A DNA stretch of 54,796 bases from the NCBI GenBank assembly GCA_947624565.1, contig CANQKX010000007.1, forward strand, positions 1 through 54,796, read 5' to 3'. Source of the stretch: an uncultured Bacilli bacterium. GTDB lineage: Bacteria > Bacillota_I > Bacilli_A > RF39 > UBA660. Below are positions 37,571 to 46,287 of the stretch, piece by piece (positions within the stretch are counted from its first letter, which is position 1; each line of letters begins with the position of its first letter). The translations under genes were made by a program, and so were the position numbers. The notes beneath the pieces were generated by a model. The model was not told the origin of the DNA and ran no database searches. It saw only the letters and a program-made list of their open reading frames with translations.

Positions 37571-40500
37571 TTACTGTAATAATATATTTTCTTTTGAAAC
37601 TGTAATAACAGGTCTTACAGTTGCTTTTGTAGTAGCCACTTGTGATATAGGTGTAGTAGTTTTATTAATAAGAATTGCCTGATTTGCTACACTATTCATT
37701 GTATTACCATACTCATCTTGAATTATACTTACATATTCTGAATTCATTGTCCAATAGTTTTTTGTACCTATAAGCCAATCTACATTACTTAATTTAGATA
37801 CTAAATTATCAAACTCATTAGTTGTTAATAATCTTACTCTATAATTATTATAAACTCCACTTTGACACTTTCCTTCAGAAGATAATGTTCCACCATATGA
37901 TGCATTACTTAATCCAGATGCATCATCACAAATAGATTGTTCAACTAATATTCCTTTATCAATGCTATTTGTTTCAAGCCAAGTAGTATTGATATATTCA
38001 TTTATAACAGATGTGCTCCATTTATAAACATCGTTAGATGATGTAATGTGAGACATTGTAGTAGCTATTTCATCTTCATCTGCTAATAAAGTTACATTTT
38101 TCCCATCATCATTTATAACATGGAAATTTACCCCTGCATAAGATAATGAAGATCCAATTTCAAAATTATTTATAATATATTCATCATCTTCTCTATTTAT
38201 TTCTTGCTCTATATATGGAGTCAAATCAACTATTTGTACTTGATTTAAGAATACTCCAGCTTCTTGTCTTGGACTCATATCAAGTGCAATTTGCAATGTT
38301 CTTTGTTCTCCAGGTTTTATCAAATCATTTTTAAGTGAATCTGAATATACACTTCCATCAACACTAAACCAATCTTTATTTTCTTCATAAGAAGAATTAA
38401 ATGACATACCATCTGGCAACATTTCTTCAATCATACTAACATATCCTGATGTATCACTGTTATTTGTAATTACAAATCCATAATATACTTTTGCATATAT
38501 ATTTTTAGTATTTTTTACACTTAATGATATAGTTTTTAAGAAATCATAATCATTTGTAGTAAGTTTACCATCTTGATATAATTCAACTTTATTTATACCT
38601 TTTTTAATATCAACCTCAAATCCTGTTTTTGATATTAAACCTAAATCTAGATTACTTTGAACTTCTACATCCTTAGTTACTTTAATACCATTAGTTTTAC
38701 TACTTATTTCTGCTTTTCCCTCTTCATCAGATACTTTATATGCATCTGAATCAATTGTTTCATCAGAAGTAAAATATCTATCAGTTACATCGTATCTTTC
38801 ATTGTCATACATAAAATTAACTTTATATCTACCAATATCTAATTTATCAAATTTATAATTACCATTTTCATCAGTCATAGTATTATCAATATCTTTACAT
38901 TGATTTTTTGAATCTAATTTACATAAACTTACATTTATATCTTTTAAATATAAACTATCATCTTTTATACCATTTTTATTTTGATCAACAAATACTTGCC
39001 CAGAAATAGTTCTATTTACAACTCTTACCTTTGCCTGTGAAGATTCTGTTTGTATTAACTTTTCACTTTTTGCATAAAATTTATTATTATATTTATCTGA
39101 ATATGAATTGTTGCTTGTTTTTACTTGTAATACAATAGGTTGCAAATTTTGATTAGCTAAAACTTTAATATTATCTATCTTAAATGCGAATGTATTAATA
39201 TAATCATTTGTTATATTACAATCTTCCCATTTATTAAGTGTAGAATCAACTTCTTTTACTACTTTTGATCCCTCATCGTTATAACAAGAAACTTTTACAT
39301 TTTTAAGAGAATCTGGAAGAATCATTTTTACTTTATAACTTCCTTCATATTTACTTTCTAATTCATCATTGTTATATGGTAAAATATCCATAATTGATAA
39401 ACTGTTTATATCTTCATTTGAATTATTATAAATATTTAAATTATAATTAAATTCTCCATTTTTTTCTATTACACTACCTAAACTACCAACATCTTCTGTA
39501 ATAATAATACCATCAACACCAGTTACATATATTGTCTCTTTAGCACTAGATGATCCAATTACACTAGTATCAACTTCATTATTTACATTAATTGCATCTA
39601 CTGTACTTTGAACAACTACTTCGTTATTTGCTCCTTTTATATCTGATTTAAATACAGCATCAAAATAAATTGAGTCTATTTTTTTATTTGGTTTAGTATA
39701 CGATAAATCATATATTAACCTAGTCGTATCACCATAACTAATTACTGATACAGGTTTCATATAATTATTATTTTCTTTATATATTAATGTATTAGGCAAT
39801 AATACTGTTACCTTTAAAGATTTTATATACCAAACATCATCAGCACCTACATTTATACTATTATCATCTATTTTAACATCAATTTTATATTTTAATGTTT
39901 CATTATCTTTTGTATTATAAGATAATTTTTTTGTTCCATCACTTTTTTTGTTAGTTATATTTATAGAATTCTTAGATGAAAAACTAACTATTTTCAAACT
40001 ATCTGCATATGGTTTATCATCAACTATTGCATTTGTTCCCTCGTATCTTGTTTTTATATAATTATTATAATTAGTAACACTTGATACATCATTAGAAACA
40101 GAAGGTTCAAAATATATATCGTTTTTATTATTTTTAGATTTAACTAATGTCAAACCTTGGTGAGTTTGAGTAATGTCTTTAATATTTCTTACTCTAAGTC
40201 CAATAATAAAATCTATTTTTTCATTTGAATCTAATACTTTATTATCTTTAGTTTCAATAATAATCTTACTTACTTTTACCCCATTAATATCTTTTATATC
40301 ATTATAAACTTGTTCAACATCACTTTTTGCTTTTATACATGGTCCACCATATAAATTCATGATTTGATCTGAATTTAAATTATTATAATTATTTTTTACA
40401 TTTAAACATTGATTTTTAATTGTATCTTTGTCTTCATTTAAGAAATTACCTTCCATAGTTTCATCACTATAGTTTATAACTTCATAATTATTTTTATCAA

Positions 40501-42064
40501 AACTACCAGTTATATATTTTATTGTAAAATCATCTTTTGATAGATTACATTTTTTTTCATCACAAGTGATATCTAATAAATAATCATTATCTTTATTTAA
40601 TTTTATTACTTCATAAGCATCAGGATCAATCTTTATCATTTGAATAATACCTGTTTTTAAAACATTATTATTAAAATTAAAGCTTGATTTATATGCTATT
40701 TCGTCACCTCTTGTAACTGAAGCATAATTTCTTTCTTTTGAAACCCTATTAGACAATGATATAAAGTTTGTTTTATCAACAAATGTACCTGATATAAAGT
40801 AATCACTTTCTTCTTTATATTCATTTATTATACTAGCAGTATTATTATTAATTGTAGTTTCTTTTAAATCTTTATCATCTTCGCTTTTTGCAATTACACT
40901 ATTAGACTTATTAGCATTCATTGTAACTACAATATTATTTTTTGCATCAGAATCTTCTCTTTGAGAGAATGCTGTTATAGCAAATGTTGAAAATATTGTT
41001 CTAGAATTATCAATAATATTTCCAGTTGAAGTTACATTACTAGTACTGCTATCATAATTAGATATAGTAATTGTATATGTAGAGTCACTTTTCTTAGTAA
41101 AAGTAATATCTCCACTTGGATTATATGGCAATTCCATTGCTACTGGAGTTATATTTGCAACTTTTTCATTTGTGTATGGTCTTATAAAATCTTTATCAAC
41201 TACTAAAGGTCCTCCATTACTAGATGATAAATCAATATCAAAAGTAATATCACCTTTAGGTAATTGTAAACCTTTTATACCTTTACTTTCATTATCAGAA
41301 AGTAATTGTAATGCTAAACCAAATGTTACATATCTACCATTTTTGTCATTTAAGGTTGCTATTTCAGTTTGATTAGATGAAACAACAAGTACATCTACAC
41401 TAGATTTTGATGAAACTACAGTAGGCATATAATTAGTAAATCCAGATACACTACTTGTAGAACTATATTTACCATTGTTATATTCATAATAATCTATATC
41501 ATTGACTTTACCTAAAACTATTCCATCTTCTTTATCAGTTGATTCTTTAATTATAAAAGTGGGATTTATCTCATATCCATTTGGTGCACTTTTTACATTT
41601 AATTTTATAATTTTATTAAAATCTCCATATGTATTAACATCAAATATAGGATATGTTATTGTTGTTTTATCATCACTTATAGTAACATCAATATCCCTAT
41701 TTGTTGATTCATAAACAAAATCTGTATATTTAATATCCTCTTTAGATAATTTCATAGTAACAAATACAACTCTATCTTCTAAATCATCAACATCTACATT
41801 TTCTTTAGGTTTTATACTAAATTTAATATCATATGAAATTGTATCAAAACTTCTAACTACTCTATCAGATGAACTAACATCATTCCCAGCAGCATTTGTT
41901 TTATCAAAAGGCTCACTACCTGTTTGTATTGAAGTTATTTGAGCATCTTTAATATCCACTTTATTTGCATATTCATCTGCACTTGCATAAATTCTAATAA
42001 ATATTATAGATATAATTACTATACCAATTACCAAAAAAAATATATTTCTTTTTTTATTATCCAT
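37571..42064 (-). CDS. Large exported adhesin-like protein with SdrD-B-like and C-terminal DUF6273-like domains
   Basis: This 1497-residue protein opens with a signal anchor (about 6-27). A long beta-rich region follows, with repeated segments of the DUF11 or adhesin type such as NLNIYNNSNEDINSLSIMDILP. Near residues 1018-1110 there is an SdrD-B-like domain (SGQVFVDQNKNGIKDD, then TDENGNYKFDKLDIGRYKV). The last 200 residues, with YAGVNFHVIND, INEYINTTWL, YWTMNSE and RPVITV, resemble the DUF6273 domain of surface and phage-related proteins. Cys occur in close pairs, suggesting disulfides. There is no C-terminal sorting signal. It is the first gene of the exported operon and begins after AGTAGGAGAGTTAATATG. 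Confidence 0.82.
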   Translation of the reverse strand: MDNKKRNIFFLVIGIVIISIIFIRIYASADEYANKVDIKDAQITSIQTGSEPFDKTNAAGNDVSSSDRVVRSFDTISYDIKFSIKPKENVDVDDLEDRVVFVTMKLSKEDIKYTDFVYESTNRDIDVTISDDKTTITYPIFDVNTYGDFNKIIKLNVKSAPNGYEINPTFIIKESTDKEDGIVLGKVNDIDYYEYNNGKYSSTSSVSGFTNYMPTVVSSKSSVDVLVVSSNQTEIATLNDKNGRYVTFGLALQLLSDNESKGIKGLQLPKGDITFDIDLSSSNGGPLVVDKDFIRPYTNEKVANITPVAMELPYNPSGDITFTKKSDSTYTITISNYDSSTSNVTSTGNIIDNSRTIFSTFAITAFSQREDSDAKNNIVVTMNANKSNSVIAKSEDDKDLKETTINNNTASIINEYKEESDYFISGTFVDKTNFISLSNRVSKERNYASVTRGDEIAYKSSFNFNNNVLKTGIIQMIKIDPDAYEVIKLNKDNDYLLDITCDEKKCNLSKDDFTIKYITGSFDKNNYEVINYSDETMEGNFLNEDKDTIKNQCLNVKNNYNNLNSDQIMNLYGGPCIKAKSDVEQVYNDIKDINGVKVSKIIIETKDNKVLDSNEKIDFIIGLRVRNIKDITQTHQGLTLVKSKNNKNDIYFEPSVSNDVSSVTNYNNYIKTRYEGTNAIVDDKPYADSLKIVSFSSKNSINITNKKSDGTKKLSYNTKDNETLKYKIDVKIDDNSINVGADDVWYIKSLKVTVLLPNTLIYKENNNYMKPVSVISYGDTTRLIYDLSYTKPNKKIDSIYFDAVFKSDIKGANNEVVVQSTVDAINVNNEVDTSVIGSSSAKETIYVTGVDGIIITEDVGSLGSVIEKNGEFNYNLNIYNNSNEDINSLSIMDILPYNNDELESKYEGSYKVKMILPDSLKNVKVSCYNDEGSKVVKEVDSTLNKWEDCNITNDYINTFAFKIDNIKVLANQNLQPIVLQVKTSNNSYSDKYNNKFYAKSEKLIQTESSQAKVRVVNRTISGQVFVDQNKNGIKDDSLYLKDINVSLCKLDSKNQCKDIDNTMTDENGNYKFDKLDIGRYKVNFMYDNERYDVTDRYFTSDETIDSDAYKVSDEEGKAEISSKTNGIKVTKDVEVQSNLDLGLISKTGFEVDIKKGINKVELYQDGKLTTNDYDFLKTISLSVKNTKNIYAKVYYGFVITNNSDTSGYVSMIEEMLPDGMSFNSSYEENKDWFSVDGSVYSDSLKNDLIKPGEQRTLQIALDMSPRQEAGVFLNQVQIVDLTPYIEQEINREDDEYIINNFEIGSSLSYAGVNFHVINDDGKNVTLLADEDEIATTMSHITSSNDVYKWSTSVINEYINTTWLETNSIDKGILVEQSICDDASGLSNASYGGTLSSEGKCQSGVYNNYRVRLLTTNEFDNLVSKLSNVDWLIGTKNYWTMNSEYVSIIQDEYGNTMNSVANQAILINKTTTPISQVATTKATVRPVITVSKENILLQ

Positions 42065-42104
42065 ATTAACTCTCCTACTATTCTTTATTTAATATTATAT
42101 AATA

Positions 42105-42140
42105 AAAAAACATTTAAATCAATAATTATAAATGTTTTTT
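42105..42140 (-). terminator. Terminator after cysE
   Basis: AAAAAACATTTA (42105-42116) pairs with TAAATGTTTTTT (42129-42140). On the minus strand the stem is followed by T's. The downstream flank also supplies the AT-rich -10 region of the surface operon. Confidence 0.75.
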
Positions 42141-42702
42141 ATAGAAATCTTATAAGTTCTTTTATTTTTTTTAAATCATATATATCCCCTGAATTTATAG
42201 GCATTGCCTTTTGACCTATAACCGTAGTATTTTTCATAACATCATCAATAACAATTGCGCCTGCTCCTACTTTTGAATTTTCACCTATAGTTACATTTCC
42301 AAGTATTTTAGCTCCCGCACCTATTGTTACATTATCTTTAACTGTTGGATGTCTTTTTCCTTTATCCTTACCTGTTGCTCCTAAAGTAACACCATGATAC
42401 ATAGTTACATTATCACCTATAATTGTAGTTTCACCAATAACCACCCCAAATCCATGATCAATAAATAAATTTTTCCCAATTACTGCTCCTGGATGAATTT
42501 CTATACCTGTTTTTCTTTTTGCCTTTTCTGATATTAACCTTGCTAAAAAATAATGTTTCTTTAAATATAAATAATGAGCTATTTTATAATATATTTTTAC
42601 TTTAAAAGATGGATATAAAAATACTTCTAGTACACTATTAACAGCTGGATCTTTTTCTTTTATCAATCTAATTTCATTTTTAATATATTTTACTATTTTC
42701 AT
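42139..42702 (-). CDS. cysE: Serine O-acetyltransferase
   Basis: CysE acetylates serine as the first step of cysteine synthesis. The protein has 187 residues, the short form common in Firmicutes. After an N-terminal helical domain it has a left-handed beta helix of hexapeptide repeats ([65 protein letters not shown]). The catalytic His segments in IHPGA and DHGFG are present. No cysK is seen nearby. The start follows AAAGGAGTTTTGTATG. A linked role in supplying Cys to the Cys-rich surface proteins would be speculation. Confidence 0.95.
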   Translation of the reverse strand: MKIVKYIKNEIRLIKEKDPAVNSVLEVFLYPSFKVKIYYKIAHYLYLKKHYFLARLISEKAKRKTGIEIHPGAVIGKNLFIDHGFGVVIGETTIIGDNVTMYHGVTLGATGKDKGKRHPTVKDNVTIGAGAKILGNVTIGENSKVGAGAIVIDDVMKNTTVIGQKAMPINSGDIYDLKKIKELIRFL

Positions 42703-42770
42703 ACAAAACTCCTTTATATTATTTATATGAAAATTAAAATCATTTACATAATAAAAAGGACTACTAAGTC

Positions 42771-43703
42771 CTATAATAATTTCTTTTTTCTAAAAATAAA
42801 TGCAATAATTATTGATATTATTATCGAAACAATAAGTATAATTATAAAAGCATACCTAATTGTAGAGATAATACCTAAATTAACATTCATACCTAAAAAT
42901 GATGATATCATAGTTGGTATTGAAAATATAATTGTAATACTAGTTAGAATCTTCATCGCAGTATTTAAATTATTAGATATAATAGTTGCATATGTATCAG
43001 ATACACTTGCCAAAATTTCTCTATATATTTTAGCCATTTCAGCTGCTTGTTCATTTTCTATAGTTGCATCTTCAAGTAAATCCAAATCCTCTTCATACAT
43101 TTTTATTACATTTCCTTTAGATATTTTATCTATTAATCTCTTATTCTCATTTAAAGATGTAATAAAATATACTAAACTTTTTTCAATATTAAGAACATTT
43201 ATTAATTCTTCATTTTCAGATAAATTATGAAGTTCTTTTTCAGTTTTATCTATCTCATCATCTATTTTGCGTAAGTATTTTAAATATAATTTTGCATTTT
43301 CGTATAATAATTGAATTATAAATCTAGATTTCATTTCAGTTCTTACTTTTTTTATTTTTCCCCTTTTAAATATTTTTAATAACTCTAATTTTTTTGAAGA
43401 AATGGTTACTAAATAATTATTACTAAATACAATACCAAGTGGAAGTGTTGAATATTTATTATCTTTATCTTCAATATATGGTGTATCAACAACAATCAAA
43501 GTAGAATCTTCTTCTATTTCAACCCTTGGCATCTCTTCTTCATCAAGCATTTTCATTATTAAATCTTTATCTATTTTAGTTTTATTTGAAATCTCTTCTA
43601 TTTCCTCAACACTTGGATTAATTAAATCTATCCAGCAATCTTTTTGAACTTTGTCTAATTTTTCTACCATTGAATCTTTATTAGATTTATAAATTTTTAT
43701 CAC
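42771..43703 (-). CDS. corA: CorA family divalent cation channel
   Basis: This 310-residue protein belongs to the CorA magnesium/cobalt channel family. A large N-terminal cytoplasmic domain with long helices (about 100-240) precedes two C-terminal membrane helices. The signature GMN closes the first helix (SFLGMNVN). A basic tail FRKKKLL follows the second. The start is a GTG with GAGGAG eight bases upstream. It is alone in its transcription unit next to cysE. Substrate preference within the family cannot be read from this sequence. Confidence 0.93.
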   Translation of the reverse strand: MIKIYKSNKDSMVEKLDKVQKDCWIDLINPSVEEIEEISNKTKIDKDLIMKMLDEEEMPRVEIEEDSTLIVVDTPYIEDKDNKYSTLPLGIVFSNNYLVTISSKKLELLKIFKRGKIKKVRTEMKSRFIIQLLYENAKLYLKYLRKIDDEIDKTEKELHNLSENEELINVLNIEKSLVYFITSLNENKRLIDKISKGNVIKMYEEDLDLLEDATIENEQAAEMAKIYREILASVSDTYATIISNNLNTAMKILTSITIIFSIPTMISSFLGMNVNLGIISTIRYAFIIILIVSIIISIIIAFIFRKKKLL

Positions 43704-43790
43704 ACTACCAACTCCTCGTATAATATATTAAAAAAGTTTTTACACTCTTATATTAATATATTTTTTAAAAAAGTCAATAACTTAAAATAA

Positions 43791-43811
43791 AAAGGGATTA
43801 AAAATCCCTTT
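43791..43811 (-). terminator. Terminator after spoIVB-like gene
   Basis: AAAGGGATT (43791-43799) pairs with AATCCCTTT (43803-43811), overlapping the stop, and TTTTATTTT follows on the minus strand. Confidence 0.85.
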
Positions 43812-44790
43812 AGTTTTCAGCCTCTTGTAACATATTAGTTATAAAGATACCATATCCTCTTGTACAATCATTTACTAAAACATGTGTAACTGCACCAATA
43901 ATTTTATTATTTTGAACTATTGGTGATCCACTCATTCCTTGAACAATACCACCAGTTAAATTCAATAATCTTTCGTCTGTTATTTTAAAAACAATATTTT
44001 TAGTATTATCCTTACTATTGATTTTTTCTATTTCTATTTCAAATGATTCTACATTTTCCCCATCAATAACGGTAAATATACTTGCTTTTCCTGTTTGTAT
44101 TTCATTTGTTTGTGCTACCTCATATAAATTATCAGAATTTATATTAGATATATAATTTCCAAATATTCCTTTTGTAGTATTTTCATTTATAATACCATAT
44201 TTCTTTTGTGTATCATAATTTGCTTGTTTTTCTCCTGGATTTCCATTGATTGATTTGCTTATTCCTGTTATGTATGAATAATATATCGAACCATCTCCAA
44301 CATTTAATACTTCATTTGTATTTTTATCTGCAATTTCATGACCTAAAGCTCCAAATGTTTTAGTATTTGGATCAATAAATGTTAATGTACCAATACCATT
44401 TATTGTATCTTTTACATATAAACCAGTTTTATATTCACCATTTTGGTTAATAATATCTAAAGAACCTTGATAACTTTTTGATTTTCTAATATATTCTATA
44501 TCTATTTGTGTCTTATCATCGTCTTTATTTATTTGATCTGTAAAATCAGAAATACTATTAATAGAATTATTATTTACTTTTACTATATAATCTCCAGGCT
44601 GAATACCAGAAGATTCTGCGACTAACTTATCATTAATTTCGTACAAACCTATAACTAATATTCCTTTTGTTTTTACTTCTATACCAATATTTTGTCCACC
44701 TAATATTAATTTATTTGAATAAGCAAATACATTTATTGGTATAATAAGTAATGATATAAGAAGCATTAAAAAAAATTTTTTAAATTTCAT
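43810..44790 (-). CDS. spoIVB: SpoIVB-like serine peptidase (PDZ + S55)
   Basis: SpoIVB is the secreted protease that triggers sigma-K processing in sporulating Bacilli. This 326-residue protein has a signal peptide (about 1-23), a PDZ domain (about 50-110, with ESSGIQPGDYIVKVNN), and a C-terminal S55 peptidase domain. That domain holds the catalytic His in FGALGHEIAD near residue 151 and the catalytic Ser in GIVQGMSGSPIVQ near residue 292. The following HVLVNDCTRGYGIF is a family hallmark, with Cys where Pro is usual. It lies upstream of other genes that are near spoIVB in Bacillus (xseA, xseB, nusB). At 326 residues it is shorter than Bacillus SpoIVB (about 426). Confidence 0.9.
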   Translation of the reverse strand: MKFKKFFLMLLISLLIIPINVFAYSNKLILGGQNIGIEVKTKGILVIGLYEINDKLVAESSGIQPGDYIVKVNNNSINSISDFTDQINKDDDKTQIDIEYIRKSKSYQGSLDIINQNGEYKTGLYVKDTINGIGTLTFIDPNTKTFGALGHEIADKNTNEVLNVGDGSIYYSYITGISKSINGNPGEKQANYDTQKKYGIINENTTKGIFGNYISNINSDNLYEVAQTNEIQTGKASIFTVIDGENVESFEIEIEKINSKDNTKNIVFKITDERLLNLTGGIVQGMSGSPIVQNNKIIGAVTHVLVNDCTRGYGIFITNMLQEAEN

Positions 44791-44860
44791 AATAAAGCTC
44801 CTTTGTAATCTAGATTACATTATTATTATGAATCAATTATTAATTAATATATCAATAAAA

Positions 44861-44883
44861 AAATACCAATTTTTTTGGTATTT
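44861..44883 (-). terminator. Terminator after the fic region
   Basis: AAATACCAA (44861-44869) pairs with TTGGTATTT (44875-44883), with a T-tract after it on the minus strand. It lies directly at the stop of the shifted fic reading frame, not at the stop of the current fic frame. Confidence 0.8.
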
Positions 44884-45143
44884 ATTGTAAACTTAATCTT
44901 TTAATATTTTCAGTATTTAAATATTTTTCATTTATTTTAAATGTAAAATTATTATCTCCGTTATAAATTTTAATATTTGTTGTACCTGTTTTCAATAATA
45001 TTTTTTTAGAAAATAATGGTTCTAATAGTAGTTCGTTAATATCCTTTATAGATTTTGAATCATTATATCTTCGATAAAATGCGTATAATGGGTATATTTG
45101 ATGGTATCTTTCATTTGTAATAAATAATTTAAAGTTTGTTTTT
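44882..45143 (-). pseudogene. Shifted C-terminal part of the fic gene
   Basis: If one A is added to the A5 tract complementary to 45139-45143, the Fic frame continues after SIEEK as TNFKLFITNERYHQ, then YPLYAFYRRYNDSKSIKD, and runs for about 85 codons to TAA at 44882-44884. This ends exactly at a terminator hairpin. The intact protein would have about 372 residues. The current frame ends at 45046 with an unconvincing tail. Causes could be a recent mutation, slippage-based switching, or a sequencing error. Confidence 0.7.
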
Positions 45144-45999
45144 CCTCTATACTTAATTTTTCGGTTAAAGACTCAATTATAGTAATTAAATATTCCTTTT
45201 CTAATTCAATTTTTACAGTTTCTAACATATATTTTAAAAATATTGTAATATCACCATACTTTTGCGTTTCTCTAATCGATTTATAATACATATTTTTATT
45301 GTAATTTATACCTCTATTAAATATTATATACGGAAATATATTGTTATTTAACAAATACCACATACTAAGAGTACGACTTGTTCTTCCATTAACATCAAAA
45401 TAAGGATGAATATAAACAAAATAAAAATGTATTATTTGAGACTTTATATAAAAATCTGTTTGTGTTTTAAAACTATTACCCTTATTTATATAATTAAAAA
45501 GACTGTCCATATATTCATCAATAAGTTTTGAATCAATTCCCTCATCTGGTTCTTTACTAAGATTGCTTGAGTAATATATATATACAGGTTCATTTCTATA
45601 ATACTCACCCATATCCATAAGTTCTTGTTTTGTTAATAAATTTTTAGATAAAATTGAATATAGTTTTTTTAGAGTATCTTTATCTATTTTTCTATTATTT
45701 AGTATATATTTATAACCATTATATAAATTCAATATTCTTTGTTCTTTATTATTAGGTGCATTTTTATTTTTAGGATTAGATTTAACAACCTCATCAATTA
45801 ATTGTAAATCATCTATGTATCCTTCAACTAAATTATTAGTTTTTATTTCCTCACTAAACATAACATTTTTTGCAAAACTTATATTATTCATATCTGTAAT
45901 TTTTAAAAAATCTTCTAATTCTTTTTTTATTTCATCAAGTTGTTCCATACACATATGCAACTTAGTAATTTGATTTATTAATAACTCAATATTCTGCAT
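45046..45999 (-). CDS. Fic family protein (probably frameshifted near its 3' end)
   Basis: Fic enzymes transfer AMP or other phosphate-containing groups to target proteins. The Fic motif is near residue 196, reading HPYFDVNGRTSR; the catalytic His, the Asp, the NGR and the final Arg are kept, but the usual Gly after Asp is Val. An N-terminal NNLVEG near residue 58 resembles the inhibitory helix of class II Fic proteins ([ST]xxxE[GN]), with Asn for Ser/Thr. The 317 residues include a frame change after residue 287. GAGGTGAT precedes the ATG and abuts an 8-bp hairpin. It is not part of an obvious toxin-antitoxin pair. Confidence 0.88.
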   Translation of the reverse strand: MQNIELLINQITKLHMCMEQLDEIKKELEDFLKITDMNNISFAKNVMFSEEIKTNNLVEGYIDDLQLIDEVVKSNPKNKNAPNNKEQRILNLYNGYKYILNNRKIDKDTLKKLYSILSKNLLTKQELMDMGEYYRNEPVYIYYSSNLSKEPDEGIDSKLIDEYMDSLFNYINKGNSFKTQTDFYIKSQIIHFYFVYIHPYFDVNGRTSRTLSMWYLLNNNIFPYIIFNRGINYNKNMYYKSIRETQKYGDITIFLKYMLETVKIELEKEYLITIIESLTEKLSIEEKQTLNYLLQMKDTIKYTHYTHFIEDIMIQNL

Positions 46000-46008
46000 A
46001 AAATCACC

Positions 46009-46029
46009 TCAAGAAAATTAATTTCTTGA
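46009..46029 (-). other. Hairpin next to the fic ribosome binding site
   Basis: TCAAGAAA and TTTCTTGA (46009-46016 and 46022-46029) form an eight-pair stem with a five-base loop. Its 3' arm on the minus strand shares GA with the GAGGTGAT binding site. There is no U-tract directly after it, so it is not a simple terminator. Confidence 0.5.
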
Positions 46030-46061
46030 TTTTATATATTAACATAAAATTTAAAAACTTC

Positions 46062-46286
46062 CTAGTCTTCTTGTTTAAACTCTTCTAAAGTACCATTTTC
46101 AGTTAATACTTTATTAACTGCTTTTTGAGCATTATCTAATTTTTCAGAACATTCTTTAGCAATATTCATTGCCTCAGTATATTTATTAATTGCATTATCT
46201 AAATCTACATTACCAGATTCAAGTTCTTTTATTATTTTTTCTAAATCATTTAATTTTTCTTCAAAAGTTTTTTCCTTTTTTTCCAT
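46062..46286 (-). CDS. xseB: Exodeoxyribonuclease VII small subunit
   Basis: XseB joins XseA to form the single-strand exonuclease VII. This 74-residue, all-helical protein shows the family signature FEEKLNDLEKIIKELESGNVDLDNAI. It begins after AAAGGAGTGTTAAAATG, one base after the xseA stop. Confidence 0.95.
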   Translation of the reverse strand: MEKKEKTFEEKLNDLEKIIKELESGNVDLDNAINKYTEAMNIAKECSEKLDNAQKAVNKVLTENGTLEEFKQED

Positions 46287-46287
46287 T

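Noticed and set aside
42727-43230. Plus-strand frame of 167 codons opposite corA
   Set aside because: It lies entirely antisense to a clear CorA gene, is low-complexity and Ile-rich, and has no ribosome binding site.
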